Shown: piece by piece, positions 15,983 through 24,145 of the stretch
How the letters are laid out: each line of letters begins with the position of its first letter
Numbering within the stretch: position 1 is the first letter of the stretch
Notes under the pieces: model-generated
The model's database searches: none
What the model was told of the DNA's origin: nothing
What the model saw: the letters and a program-made list of their open reading frames with translations, nothing else
NCBI GenBank assembly: GCA_020639255.1
Contig: JACKGZ010000003.1
Span: 186,001-250,000, forward strand
DNA length: 64,000 bases
Reading direction: 5' to 3'
DNA from: Phycisphaera sp.
Lineage (GTDB): Bacteria; Planctomycetota; Phycisphaerae; Phycisphaerales; UBA1924
Made by a program: the position numbers and the translations under genes

Positions 15983-17233
15983 ATGGCCAGGCACCACCGC
16001 ACCGCAGCGATCCTGAGCATCGGCGACGAGATCACGCTCGGCCAGAAGCTCGACACGAATTCCAAGTGGCTCGCGGATCAACTCACGACCCTTGGGATCA
16101 CCGTCTCGATCAAGATGACTGTGCCAGACGATCTCGCAGCGCTCGCGGCTCGGTTCAAGGAACTCGCCGAGACGCACGACCTGGTTCTCTCGACCGGTGG
16201 CCTCGGCCCGACAGCCGACGACCTCACACGGCTCGCGCTCGCGAAGGCGATCGGTGACGAGGTCGTCGAAGACGCGGAGGCGCTCTCGCAACTGCTTGCG
16301 TGGTTTGATGGAGTCGGTCGCAAGATGCCCGAGGCGAATCGGGTGCAGGCGATGCGCCCCCAATCGGCGACATGCCTGTCCAATGCGAAGGGCACCGCTC
16401 CGGGCTTGCACGCGGTGGTGGACGGCGCGGATGTCTTCTGCATGCCCGGCCCGCCGCGTGAAATGCAGCCGATGTTCGAGCGGTTCGTGGTGCCTGTGCT
16501 CAGGACTGATCGCGTCGTCCTCACGCGCGTGCTGCCGACGGTCGGTCTCGGTGAGTCGGCGATCGCGGATCGATTGGGCGAACTCATGGACCGGGATCGG
16601 AACCCGCTCGTCGGGACGACCGCGTCGGCGAGCATCGTGACGTGCCGGATCCGCTACGAGGGGGACGACACCGCCGAAGGCGAGCGTCGGCTCGACGAGA
16701 CGGTTGAACTGGTCCGCGGCAAGATCGGGGACATCGTCTTTGCGGATCGTGACGTGCCGCTCGCCGAGGTCGTGCTCGATCGGCTCCGTGAGCGGCGGCA
16801 AACAATCGCCACGGTCGAGTCCTGCACCGGCGGCCTCGTCGGCGAGATGCTCACCGAGATCCCCAGCTCGTCCGACGCCTACATCGGCGGGTGGGTGACC
16901 TACACGAATGCCATGAAGACGAGCCAGGTCGGCGTGCATCCCGATGTCTTCGAGAAGCACGGCGCGGTGAGCGAGGAATGCTGCCGGGCAATGGCGACGG
17001 GCGGGCGCGAGCGCAGCGGTTCGGACTATGCGATCAGCGTGACAGGCATCGCAGGCCCGGGTGGGGGCTCCGCGGAGAAACCCGTCGGCACCGTCTGGAT
17101 CGGACTCGCCTCACCGAGTGGTGTCCGTGCCGAGCGGTTCCGCTTCAATGGTGACCGGGAGATGATCCGCCAGCGCTCGGCGACCGCGGCTCTGGCAATG
17201 CTCTGGAAGGCGATCAAAGAGCCGCGGGCGTAA
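15983..17233 (+). CDS. cinA: CinA family nicotinamide-nucleotide amidohydrolase
   Basis: The 416-residue protein has both CinA domains. The N-terminal MoaB/Mog-like COG1058 domain starts with AAILSIGDEITLG and carries the GGLGPTADDLT motif at about residues 72-82. The C-terminal amidase domain has the TVESCTGGLVG motif, the catalytic-Ser region, and VTGIAGPGGGS. CinA deamidates NMN to NaMN in pyridine nucleotide recycling, and the N-terminal domain can hydrolyse ADP-ribose. The gene follows pyk by 23 bases and may be co-transcribed. Confidence 0.92.
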   Translation: MARHHRTAAILSIGDEITLGQKLDTNSKWLADQLTTLGITVSIKMTVPDDLAALAARFKELAETHDLVLSTGGLGPTADDLTRLALAKAIGDEVVEDAEALSQLLAWFDGVGRKMPEANRVQAMRPQSATCLSNAKGTAPGLHAVVDGADVFCMPGPPREMQPMFERFVVPVLRTDRVVLTRVLPTVGLGESAIADRLGELMDRDRNPLVGTTASASIVTCRIRYEGDDTAEGERRLDETVELVRGKIGDIVFADRDVPLAEVVLDRLRERRQTIATVESCTGGLVGEMLTEIPSSSDAYIGGWVTYTNAMKTSQVGVHPDVFEKHGAVSEECCRAMATGGRERSGSDYAISVTGIAGPGGGSAEKPVGTVWIGLASPSGVRAERFRFNGDREMIRQRSATAALAMLWKAIKEPRA

Positions 17234-17300
17234 GCACGCGGAACCTTCCGCCCTTTGCAGATTCTTTTCCGATTCATGCAAGAAACTGTGCGTCGGTGAG

Positions 17301-17329
17301 TTGACACAGACTCCGGTGCGTGCAATGCT
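17301..17329 (+). promoter_or_regulatory. Sigma-70 promoter with consensus -35 and extended -10
   Basis: A perfect -35 TTGACA at 17301-17306 is followed after 17 bases by AATGCT at 17324-17329, preceded by TGC as an extended -10. The hexamer itself is weak. Transcription would start near 17336, a few bases before the ribosome-binding site of the 29-codon ORF at 17349. Confidence 0.5.
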
Positions 17330-17348
17330 CGCCCCACGGAGCATCCCC

Positions 17349-17438
17349 ATGTCTGCAATGTACGACGACAGACTGAATCGCGGCGAACACGGCCTCCGGT
17401 CGAGTCGCGATGGGTTCGCCCGCACATTGCCCGCCTGA
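17349..17438 (+). CDS. Small ORF, 29 aa, unknown function
   Basis: The ATG at 17349 has a GGAG ribosome-binding site seven bases upstream and lies about 20 bases downstream of a recognisable promoter. The 29-residue peptide begins MSAMYDDRLNRGEHG, is rich in Arg and Asp, and ends in TLPA. Its stop overlaps an imperfect inverted repeat (GCCC...GGGC, 17429-17449) that is not followed by a clear T tract. The 311-base gap between cinA and the next gene otherwise holds an AT-rich stretch (17460-17500) without a readable signal. I do not recognise the peptide, and chance occurrence is possible. Confidence 0.4.
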   Translation: MSAMYDDRLNRGEHGLRSSRDGFARTLPA

Positions 17439-17544
17439 TCAGGCTGGGCTTCTACTCCAATATTGTGTTGTTTTTGCTTACTTTTAGTTGCACGAGTGTT
17501 TCGCGCACAGTTCCGTGCCGGTCCGGTTGGCCGGAGGTGTAGCC

Positions 17545-17931
17545 ATGGAGAAGGACATCTTAATCGTTCGGGCGGTCGCGCCCGAGGACATCGCGCCGGG
17601 CACCTACGTGGTCGAGCTGCGCCGGGTACACGAGTTCATCAACCGCTGCTCGCTGTTCGGCACCATGCCCGAGGACGGGCCCCTGACGCGGACTGTGGTC
17701 ACCATGCCGCCCCGCGGCCCGGAGATCTTGCGCGTTGAGGCCGTCGCGGTGCCGCTCGTTCTGGTGACCCGTGTCAGCGGCAAGAGCCAGATGCTCGACA
17801 TCCGGCGCAGCAGGCTGGGCCAGGTCCCCGCGCCGTTCGGCAAGGCCGTGTTCGAGGCGATGGCGCGAAACAAGAGCGCATCACTCGACGCCGCCGAGGA
17901 GACCGCGACGTTTCCCGCCGGAGCGGACTAA
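17545..17931 (+). CDS. Hypothetical protein, 128 aa
   Basis: The ATG at 17545 follows a GGAGGT ribosome-binding site with eight bases spacing, so I prefer it to the in-frame ATG 19 codons upstream. The 128-residue protein is soluble and mixed alpha/beta. A run LVLVTRVSGKSQMLDIRR suggests two beta strands, and the Ala/Glu-rich tail looks disordered. No motif I recognise is present. The gene has no operon partner on its strand, and its stop overlaps the stop of the convergent zinc-ribbon gene by four bases. Confidence 0.65.
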   Translation: MEKDILIVRAVAPEDIAPGTYVVELRRVHEFINRCSLFGTMPEDGPLTRTVVTMPPRGPEILRVEAVAVPLVLVTRVSGKSQMLDIRRSRLGQVPAPFGKAVFEAMARNKSASLDAAEETATFPAGAD

Positions 17932-18443
17932 TGCCCTTCACCCGAGCCCTGGGCCTGTGCCCGGGGCTCGGTTTCGTTTTGGGGTGGAAGTCTCCATGCG
18001 GCGCCACACTCGGGGCAGACGGTGCAGCGGTCGTCCTGCACTCGAATATCTTTCAGCGTGTAGAGACATGATGGGCACATACAATGCGCTAGCACGCATT
18101 CGCGGATCTTCGTGCAGTATGAGCGGTGCCAGAAGTACCGATGCAGCGGATAGACGGTCCACATTGCAAGAACAATGAGGAACGCATCTGCGTGTTGAAA
18201 GGTAATGCCGATCCTGGGAAGGAGGATCGCACCTGAAAATCGGATGAGTATGAAACCCAGGACAAAGAATACGAATGTCCAGTGAAGTTCGTTGCGTCCA
18301 AATCCCATGCCCGACGTTTTGTAGCCGACTTTGGGTATCCCAAAGTCCTGTGATTTCAGCTTCAATTCATGAAAGTCACTGTCCGTTGCAATCTTGCAAA
18401 CCGCTCCACGATCGTCCCGAAATCTTGACTGCTTCCGCTTCAT
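17928..18443 (-). CDS. Membrane protein with C-terminal zinc ribbon, third gene of the thiS-thiG run
   Basis: The 171-residue protein has a charged N-terminus, two hydrophobic segments (residues about 53-72 and 84-100) and a C-terminal ribbon with CPSCLYTL near residue 123 and CPECGAAW near 143. The ribbon resembles the CPxCGYDL ribbon of the protein encoded after aspS, although here the first knuckle lacks Gly. Its ATG overlaps the thiG stop (ATGA), so it should be co-translated with the thiazole genes. Codon use looks less GC-biased than thiG. No enzymatic motif is seen, and a role in thiamine synthesis is not implied. Confidence 0.6.
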   Translation of the reverse strand: MKRKQSRFRDDRGAVCKIATDSDFHELKLKSQDFGIPKVGYKTSGMGFGRNELHWTFVFFVLGFILIRFSGAILLPRIGITFQHADAFLIVLAMWTVYPLHRYFWHRSYCTKIRECVLAHCMCPSCLYTLKDIRVQDDRCTVCPECGAAWRLPPQNETEPRAQAQGSGEGH

Positions 18444-19285
18444 TCCCCCGGAATATAGCTGATCGCCCCTTCCATCGGGCTGCTGGCGGTGGCGTAGAGC
18501 TTCTTGGCGATGCGGCCGGCGAGGTAGCTCTGGCGGCCGGCGGTGGTGGCGTGGCGCATGGCGCTGGCCATCAGGACGGGGTCCCGGGCGTGGGCGACGG
18601 CGGTGTTCAGGAGCACGCCGTCGGCGCCGAGTTCCATCGCGACCGCAACGTCGCTCGCCGAGCCGACGCCCGCGTCGACGATCACTGGATAGGTCGGGTC
18701 ATTCTGCTTGAGGAGTTCGAGGCAGAGCACGATGTTGTTGCGGTTCAGGACGCCCTGACCCGAGCCGATCGGGCTGCCGGCGGGCATGACGCTCGTCGCG
18801 CCGGCGTCCTTGATGCGCATCGCGCTGATCGGGTCGTCGGAGGTGTAGCAGAGCACCTCGAACCCGTCGGCCACGAGCTCGCGCACGGCTTCCAGCGTGC
18901 CGACCGGGTCGGGCAGGAGCGTCTTCTTGTCGCCCAGCACTTCAAGCTTCACCCAGTTCGCGCCGGGGTTGCCGAGCTGTTCGAGCAGCTCGCGCCCGAG
19001 CCTTGCCACGCGGACGGCGTCCTCTGCACTGAAACACCCGGCAGTGTTGGGCAGGATCGTGTACCGCGACAGATCGAGGAACTCGAGCAGGCTCTGACCC
19101 TGTTCGTTGTAGAGGCGTTCGCGCCGGACGGCGACCGTCACGACCTGCGAGCCCGAGGCATCGAGAGCGTCGCGCATGAGTTCCATCGTCGTGTACTTGC
19201 CCGTGCCCACAATGAGGCGCGAGTCAAAGGTGCGCGAGCCGAGCGTGAGCAGGCCTGAATCGGTTTCGGGGGTGATGGTCGACAT
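18440..19285 (-). CDS. thiG: Thiazole synthase ThiG
   Basis: The 281-residue TIM-barrel enzyme condenses 1-deoxyxylulose 5-phosphate, dehydroglycine and ThiS thiocarboxylate into the thiazole phosphate of thiamine. Recognisable parts are SRLIVGTGKY at the N-terminus, the Schiff-base lysine in NWVKLEVLGD, the phosphate-binding MPAGSPIGSGQG, PVIVDAGVGSASD and GVLLNTAVAHA. It lies three bases after thiS and overlaps the following zinc-ribbon gene. No TPP riboswitch is visible upstream, and only 37 bases separate thiS from the divergent lipoprotein gene. Confidence 0.95.
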   Translation of the reverse strand: MSTITPETDSGLLTLGSRTFDSRLIVGTGKYTTMELMRDALDASGSQVVTVAVRRERLYNEQGQSLLEFLDLSRYTILPNTAGCFSAEDAVRVARLGRELLEQLGNPGANWVKLEVLGDKKTLLPDPVGTLEAVRELVADGFEVLCYTSDDPISAMRIKDAGATSVMPAGSPIGSGQGVLNRNNIVLCLELLKQNDPTYPVIVDAGVGSASDVAVAMELGADGVLLNTAVAHARDPVLMASAMRHATTAGRQSYLAGRIAKKLYATASSPMEGAISYIPGE

Positions 19286-19288
19286 GGC

Positions 19289-19489
19289 TCAGCCTCCTCC
19301 AACGAGAGTCACGATCTCGACGCGGTCGCCCTCGGACAGCGCATGCTCCGCGTGCTCGGCCTTGCGGACGAGCTTCTTGTTAACCTCTACGGCACACGCT
19401 TGGTTCTGGAGCCCAAGCTCCGTGATCAGAGCGGAGACGGTCGGTTCGCCCGCAATTTCATGGTCCTTGCCGTTGAGTTCGATCCGCAT
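19289..19489 (-). CDS. thiS: Sulfur carrier protein ThiS
   Basis: The 66-residue ubiquitin-like protein begins MRIELNGKDHE and ends EIVTLVGGG. The C-terminal di-glycine is adenylated and converted to a thiocarboxylate that donates sulfur to the thiazole ring. Size and the strand pattern are typical of ThiS. It is directly upstream of thiG, its functional partner. ThiF and a sulfur-loading desulfurase are not in the window. Confidence 0.92.
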   Translation of the reverse strand: MRIELNGKDHEIAGEPTVSALITELGLQNQACAVEVNKKLVRKAEHAEHALSEGDRVEIVTLVGGG

Positions 19490-19526
19490 GGCTCATCCTA
19501 CGCCCCCGGATCCGGTACGATCGGGC

Positions 19527-20351
19527 ATGGCCCGAGTGCTCCTGTGCCTGCTCCTGTCGGCCGTATTCACGGTGGTGGGGTGTCGCCGCGGCCCAAAGGA
19601 GTACAGGCAGGACACGCCCGAGCACGCCATCGAGAGCCTGGAGGCGATGGTCAAGGACGGCAACACCCGCCGACTTCACGAGCTCTTCTACGCCGAGGAC
19701 GAGGACATGCGCCTCGCGCTGCGGCGATTTGGCAAGATGTGCGGCAGCCTCGCCGAACTCGCCAAGACCATCGGCGAAACGTTCCCCGAGGAGGTCGAGG
19801 ATCTGCGCAAGCAGACGGAAGAAGCCGCGGCTCGGGGCGAGGCGACGAACATCCTCTCCCGCTTCTCGCAGTCGGCCTTCCAGAACCGACGCAAACCCAA
19901 CCAACAGCGGTCGAACCCGGGCGATGCGTTCAACCTCGCGTTCCGCCAACTCCTCTCGAACCCGTACGCCTCATTCGAGCAGGCGACGGATCGCCTCTCG
20001 ACGATCCCCGTGTCCGACGGCTACGTCGGGCTCATGTGGGACGAGAAGCCCATGCTGCCACCCTTTGGCATCATGATGCGTGAGGACGTCGACGGAAAGT
20101 GGTACATCGCGCTCCCGCTTGACCTCCCGATCATCACGAAGTACCGCCCTCGTACGAAAGAGCAGTGGATGATCGCGGGCTACCTCATGAAAGCATGGGA
20201 GAACGCGGCGAAGGATCTCAAGGCCAAGATCGAGGCGGGTGACCTGCGGAACCTTGATGAGGTCGCGCAGGAAGCGGGGGCGATGATCCTGCCGCCCACG
20301 ATGATGATCGGGATCGCGTATTCGAGTCAGTTTAAGGATGACGGGGACTAG
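19527..20351 (+). CDS. Lipoprotein of unknown function
   Basis: The 274-residue protein starts MARVLLCLLLSAVF and has a lipobox ending in VVGC with the lipidated cysteine at residue 19, so it should be an envelope lipoprotein. I start at the ATG at 19527. The frame is open further upstream, but that part is the antisense of thiG and thiS. Early residues (TPEHAIESLEAMVKDGNTRRLHELF) resemble the short helical domain found in many planctomycete lipoproteins that precedes a DUF-type body. There is no catalytic motif. The gene converges on the lptD-like gene with five bases between stops. Confidence 0.7.
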   Translation: MARVLLCLLLSAVFTVVGCRRGPKEYRQDTPEHAIESLEAMVKDGNTRRLHELFYAEDEDMRLALRRFGKMCGSLAELAKTIGETFPEEVEDLRKQTEEAAARGEATNILSRFSQSAFQNRRKPNQQRSNPGDAFNLAFRQLLSNPYASFEQATDRLSTIPVSDGYVGLMWDEKPMLPPFGIMMREDVDGKWYIALPLDLPIITKYRPRTKEQWMIAGYLMKAWENAAKDLKAKIEAGDLRNLDEVAQEAGAMILPPTMMIGIAYSSQFKDDGD

Positions 20352-20356
20352 CTGAG

Positions 20357-23300
20357 CTAGCTCCCCAGTCCATCCGTCCCGCGAGCCGCGGCTGATCTGG
20401 GTGAGGCGCCGACGCGAGCGGCGCTGCCCCGGCCCAGCGGCTGGAAGAGCACGCCGAAGCTTGTTTCCTCGCTGATGTTGTTGTAGGTGAAGCTGACGCC
20501 GAAGACCGCGTTCTGGAAGTCTCGGAGGAGTTCGCCCCGGACGCTCTGGATGTCGCCGAGGTCGGTGTCGTAGGTGACGTCGGTGCTGAGTGAGTATTTA
20601 TCGGAGAAGAGATAGTCCGTGCCGGCCGATAGGAGCGTCGAATTCTGGGCGTTCAGGTAGCGGTAGCTGAGTCTGCTCGAGAAAACGGGCGAGTGCTCGA
20701 GCACGACGCCCGCTGTCGAAAACGCTTGCTGGGAATCGTCGAAATCGTAGTTTGTTGCGGCAGCAATTGTAAGTGATTCTGTGGCCTGCATTGTGCTTGA
20801 GATGGTGCCGAAGTTCGAGAGGTGCGAATCCTCGGGTCGGGACTCGAAGTACCGCCCGATCGTGTCGTCCGCGATCGCGTCGTCGGAGGCGAAGACCAGC
20901 TCGGTGTCGAGCGTGATCCAGTCGATCGAGTACCAACGCCCCGGCCCGCCGCGTTTGGTCTGCCAGGTCTGGTCGAGGCCGAGACGCATGACCGTTCCAT
21001 CGGCGAGCGATTCAACGTTCTCATCGAACACGGGCAGTTCGTCCTGATCGACATTGCTTCCGGCGTAGAAGACCGTTGCGCTCGGGCGGACGAGGTGGCG
21101 CACGCGATTGACGTCGAGCGCCCGGCTGTAGAAGTCGCTCGCGACACGCTGGATCGTGGTCGCCACAGTCAGGCCCGCCGCTCCCCAGAGACGCTCGCTG
21201 TTGTCGCTGTCGCCCGCGAAGTCCTCGAAGTCGGTGTCGTAGACCGTGCCGCGGCCGACGACCCAGGGCAGGATCTTGACGGGGCCCGCTGACAGATCCG
21301 CCGAGATTTCGTGGCGCGTATCGGCTCGGAGCACGTTCCGATCGGGATACCCCGCGGCCTTGAGCGCGTCCTCGATGTTCTGGTTCGCGTTCAGGCCGAG
21401 AGCCTCCTGGGCGCGCGCATTGGTGCGCAGACCGTACTCGGCGGGTGTCTTGTCCGTGAAGTTCAGCGAGAGGTTCCCGAACCGGCTCTCGCCCGAGTAG
21501 AGCATCAGGCCCGGAGCCGACTCGGCGAAGACGTCTGTGGCGACGACGGTGTACGTCACCTCGGGCAACCGTTGCACGGTGTAGCCGTCGGCTTGAAGGA
21601 TGTACTCGTTGGGTGTGAAGTCGTCGAAGTTGGTCGACGCGTCGAGCGTGAACGAGGTGTTCTCGGTCTGCTTGCGAGCGTGCACACCCGTCTTGAACTC
21701 GCGCCCGGTCTTGGCGAGGCTCTCGTAGAAGGCGTCGACGAAGTTCTCGTCGGAGACGTGGCTCGCCTCCGCAAAGACGGTCCAGTCGCTGCCGACCTTG
21801 GTGACGTGCTCGGCGCGGAAAATGCCGCGGTTCTCCCCGTCGCGATCGATCCGCGCGCCCGAGGACAGCACATCGGTGCCGTTGTCATTGAGAACCCAGT
21901 ATGTCAGCAGCGAGCCCTTGAAGTCCTCGCCCGCCCAGTCGGACGTCAGGCCCAGACCCGGGCCGCGTTCGAAGAGGGCATCGAGCAAGAGGTTGGCGCT
22001 GAGCTGCTCGGGCTTCTCGACGCCGAGCAGCGGGAACAGATCCCATCGTGTGCGGATCTCTTCACCCGAGCGTGAACTCGTCACGAACCGGATGTCGCGG
22101 AGCGGGATCTCTTCGGGGTTGCCTTCGTACGACGGCAGCCATCCGATCGGCACGCCAACACCGTTGAGCGTGATGTTCCGTGCGTCCGCAACGAGATACG
22201 AATCATCCGAGCCGTCGGCGAGGACGCGCTCCTGCTGGCGGATCGTCACGCTTCGGGCGCCGATCGTCAGGTTCGGGCGCGCAAATGCGGTGTTCGAAAC
22301 GCTTGCACGATCGGCGACGAATTCGTCCTCGGAGAGCTGTCGCACCGAGCGGGCCCGGACGTAGAGCGGGAAGCCGACGCGCGTGTCGAACGTGCTGAAC
22401 ACGGCGTCGAGGATGAGCGCCCGGTCGTTGCGCACGTCGTAGAACACTCGCGGCCCGCGCAGGTTGTACCGGCCGTCGGAGGCGACGACGTCGCCCTCCA
22501 TGTAGATACCGTCGATATTCGAGGCGCGGACGCTCGTCGTGTTCGGGCCGACATCGGCTGCGAAGAAGACCACCGCCCGCTGAGCCGAGAGCTCAAGCAC
22601 GCGCTCCGTGCCCGGCTCTCGGTAGGTGACGTTCACACCGTCCTCGAGCACCACGGCCTGCTCTTCGTCGGCGATCGTCCGGATCACCCGGCCCGCAGCG
22701 AGGCTCACGATGCCACGGGCCGTCATGATCGGGCTTCCCGCAGAGGCTCGCGGGAGGGCGTCGGTGAAGTCGAGCTCCGGGGCGATCCGGCGAATCGGCG
22801 TGCCCGGGCGGTCCTCGGCGAGCTGGTCGAGCGGGGTCGGTGCGATGATCGGGCTCGTCTCGACCGTGTCGAGGAACCCGGACAGCGCCACCTCGGCCAC
22901 GAGGGTCGAAGGCAGGTCGATGGGTCCCGGCTCGATCTCGTCGGCAGCCAGATCCACGGGCATCGTCAGGCGTATCACCCCCTGGATGCTCAGGACATCC
23001 GAAGCCAGGGCGATCGTGGCGTCGGCCTCGGGCGTCGAGACGTCGGTCAGATGGGCAAAGACCTGCACCACATCGGGGCCCAGTTCCGGGCGGGGGCTGA
23101 GCCACAGGACCGCGGTCTCGGCGGCCATCTCGTACCCGGCCAGGTAAACCCGAACGTCGTCGTCTAGCACCACCCGGTGCACCGGGACCGGCCCGGAGTC
23201 GTCCGTCCACGTCCACGCCCGGAGCCCCGAAAGGGCGATCTCGCCCGCGACGGGTTCGATGGGGAGCTGGATGTCGGCGAACCGGTCGTTCTGCGCAAGG

Positions 23301-23362
23301 GCCGAGGCCGCAAGGCCGCTGGCGAGCAGGAGAGCCGGGATGGATCGGGTTCGTGTGTGCAT
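20357..23362 (-). CDS. lptD: LptD-like LPS assembly outer-membrane protein
   Basis: The 1001-residue protein has a signal peptide ending LAASALAQ and an N-terminal region with OstA/LptA-like beta-jellyroll repeats (for example GIYMEGDVVASDGRYNLRG near 315). A long beta-barrel region follows, with the typical GLGLTSDWAGEDFKG, RLPEVTYTV and PSATVFYAGSN strands. It ends in beta strands with aromatic residues. LptD inserts lipopolysaccharide into the outer leaflet, so this supports a diderm LPS-bearing envelope. It is longer than enterobacterial LptD (784 residues) mainly in the N-terminal part. Neither lptE nor other lpt genes are adjacent. Assignment is by overall pattern rather than a single motif. 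Confidence 0.7.
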   Translation of the reverse strand: MHTRTRSIPALLLASGLAASALAQNDRFADIQLPIEPVAGEIALSGLRAWTWTDDSGPVPVHRVVLDDDVRVYLAGYEMAAETAVLWLSPRPELGPDVVQVFAHLTDVSTPEADATIALASDVLSIQGVIRLTMPVDLAADEIEPGPIDLPSTLVAEVALSGFLDTVETSPIIAPTPLDQLAEDRPGTPIRRIAPELDFTDALPRASAGSPIMTARGIVSLAAGRVIRTIADEEQAVVLEDGVNVTYREPGTERVLELSAQRAVVFFAADVGPNTTSVRASNIDGIYMEGDVVASDGRYNLRGPRVFYDVRNDRALILDAVFSTFDTRVGFPLYVRARSVRQLSEDEFVADRASVSNTAFARPNLTIGARSVTIRQQERVLADGSDDSYLVADARNITLNGVGVPIGWLPSYEGNPEEIPLRDIRFVTSSRSGEEIRTRWDLFPLLGVEKPEQLSANLLLDALFERGPGLGLTSDWAGEDFKGSLLTYWVLNDNGTDVLSSGARIDRDGENRGIFRAEHVTKVGSDWTVFAEASHVSDENFVDAFYESLAKTGREFKTGVHARKQTENTSFTLDASTNFDDFTPNEYILQADGYTVQRLPEVTYTVVATDVFAESAPGLMLYSGESRFGNLSLNFTDKTPAEYGLRTNARAQEALGLNANQNIEDALKAAGYPDRNVLRADTRHEISADLSAGPVKILPWVVGRGTVYDTDFEDFAGDSDNSERLWGAAGLTVATTIQRVASDFYSRALDVNRVRHLVRPSATVFYAGSNVDQDELPVFDENVESLADGTVMRLGLDQTWQTKRGGPGRWYSIDWITLDTELVFASDDAIADDTIGRYFESRPEDSHLSNFGTISSTMQATESLTIAAATNYDFDDSQQAFSTAGVVLEHSPVFSSRLSYRYLNAQNSTLLSAGTDYLFSDKYSLSTDVTYDTDLGDIQSVRGELLRDFQNAVFGVSFTYNNISEETSFGVLFQPLGRGSAARVGASPRSAAARGTDGLGS

Positions 23363-23422
23363 CCGTGCGGGGGGAGCATATCGCGGATGGGGGCGTGAGG
23401 CGCGGCAACGATGAAGTACGGC

Positions 23423-24052
23423 TCAGCTCGTGACAAACCAGACACAGGCCGCAATGAGCCCAAGTAAGAGTGATAGTCCGATGGCTACGGCTATGGCGAA
23501 CTCACGTTGCTTGAGTTCGGCCATTGTAACGTGGAGCTGGGGGTGGTTGTTTGCGATCGCAAGCTGGTCGAAGCGGTCTCTTAGCAGAGAATAATGCTGA
23601 TAATTCTCTGATAGGTGTGCCGAGCCACCTTTGAAGTGTATCTCAAGACATCTGAGTCCACTCACCTTCGTCTCGTCGGCTCGGATCACATCCGACATTG
23701 GCAGTCGAGCTTGCTTCACCGCGGAGACAGACAGAAATTTCTTTGGTTGGTAGCAGTTCTCAAGCACGATGAATTGGTTGTCCCAGTCCAGAGAAACCGC
23801 GGAACTCGCAATACGACGAACGACGAAGAATAACACGACACCAAGAAAGCAGTACATCGTGGACAACATCCCGAACGTCATCATCAACGATGTGCCACGT
23901 AGAAGTTCGCGAACGGCAATATAGAGAGTGATGCCTCCTATCACGATAGCGACGTGGACAATCTGGCGTGGCTTGAGTGAGATTTCTCGATTGAACTCGA
24001 AACGTTCAATGCCTGACGGCAACTCGAGCGCAGATTGTGATTCGGTTTGCAT
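23423..24052 (-). CDS. Hypothetical membrane protein, 209 aa
   Basis: The protein (from the ATG at 24052) has two hydrophobic segments near residues 31-50 and 57-79, a soluble central part (DWDNQFIVLENCYQPKKFL...), and a third hydrophobic helix at the very C-terminus (about 185-206). The middle has the strand pattern of a PH-like domain, but I cannot assign a family. An in-frame ATG at 24085 lies inside the hmgA terminator and is rejected as start. It could be transcribed by read-through of that terminator or from its own unseen promoter. Confidence 0.55.
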   Translation of the reverse strand: MQTESQSALELPSGIERFEFNREISLKPRQIVHVAIVIGGITLYIAVRELLRGTSLMMTFGMLSTMYCFLGVVLFFVVRRIASSAVSLDWDNQFIVLENCYQPKKFLSVSAVKQARLPMSDVIRADETKVSGLRCLEIHFKGGSAHLSENYQHYSLLRDRFDQLAIANNHPQLHVTMAELKQREFAIAVAIGLSLLLGLIAACVWFVTS

Positions 24053-24067
24053 GCGTGGGCAGCGTAT

Positions 24068-24096
24068 CAATAAAACACCCCGCATCTCGCGGGGTG
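24068..24096 (-). terminator. Rho-independent terminator after hmgA
   Basis: On the minus strand CACCCCGC, a five-base loop and GCGGGGTG form an eight-base GC stem directly followed by TTTTATT. It lies about 50 bases beyond the hmgA stop and is a textbook intrinsic terminator. Confidence 0.85.
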
Positions 24097-24115
24097 GTGT
24101 ACTAGTTCATGATGT

Positions 24116-24135
24116 CCCCTCGCTTGCGCGAGGGG
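24116..24135 (-). terminator. First hairpin of a tandem pair after hmgA
   Basis: CCCCTCGC, loop TTGC and GCGAGGGG form a perfect eight-base stem ten bases after the hmgA stop. It lacks a T tract, so it probably protects the mRNA end or aids termination at the second hairpin at 24068-24096. Confidence 0.55.
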
Positions 24136-24145
24136 CTCGTGTGGA

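Noticed and set aside
14915..16960. 681-codon minus-strand frame across pyk and cinA
   Set aside because: Composition is Arg/Asp/His-heavy, it covers two well-identified genes, and it has no motif.
17429..17449. Inverted repeat at the end of the 29-codon ORF as terminator
   Set aside because: The arms GCCC..CC/GG..GGGC pair with a mismatch and no T tract follows. Too weak to call.
19176..19526. Upstream extension of the lipoprotein frame
   Set aside because: It reads antisense to thiG and thiS, and the signal peptide with lipobox begins at the ATG at 19527.
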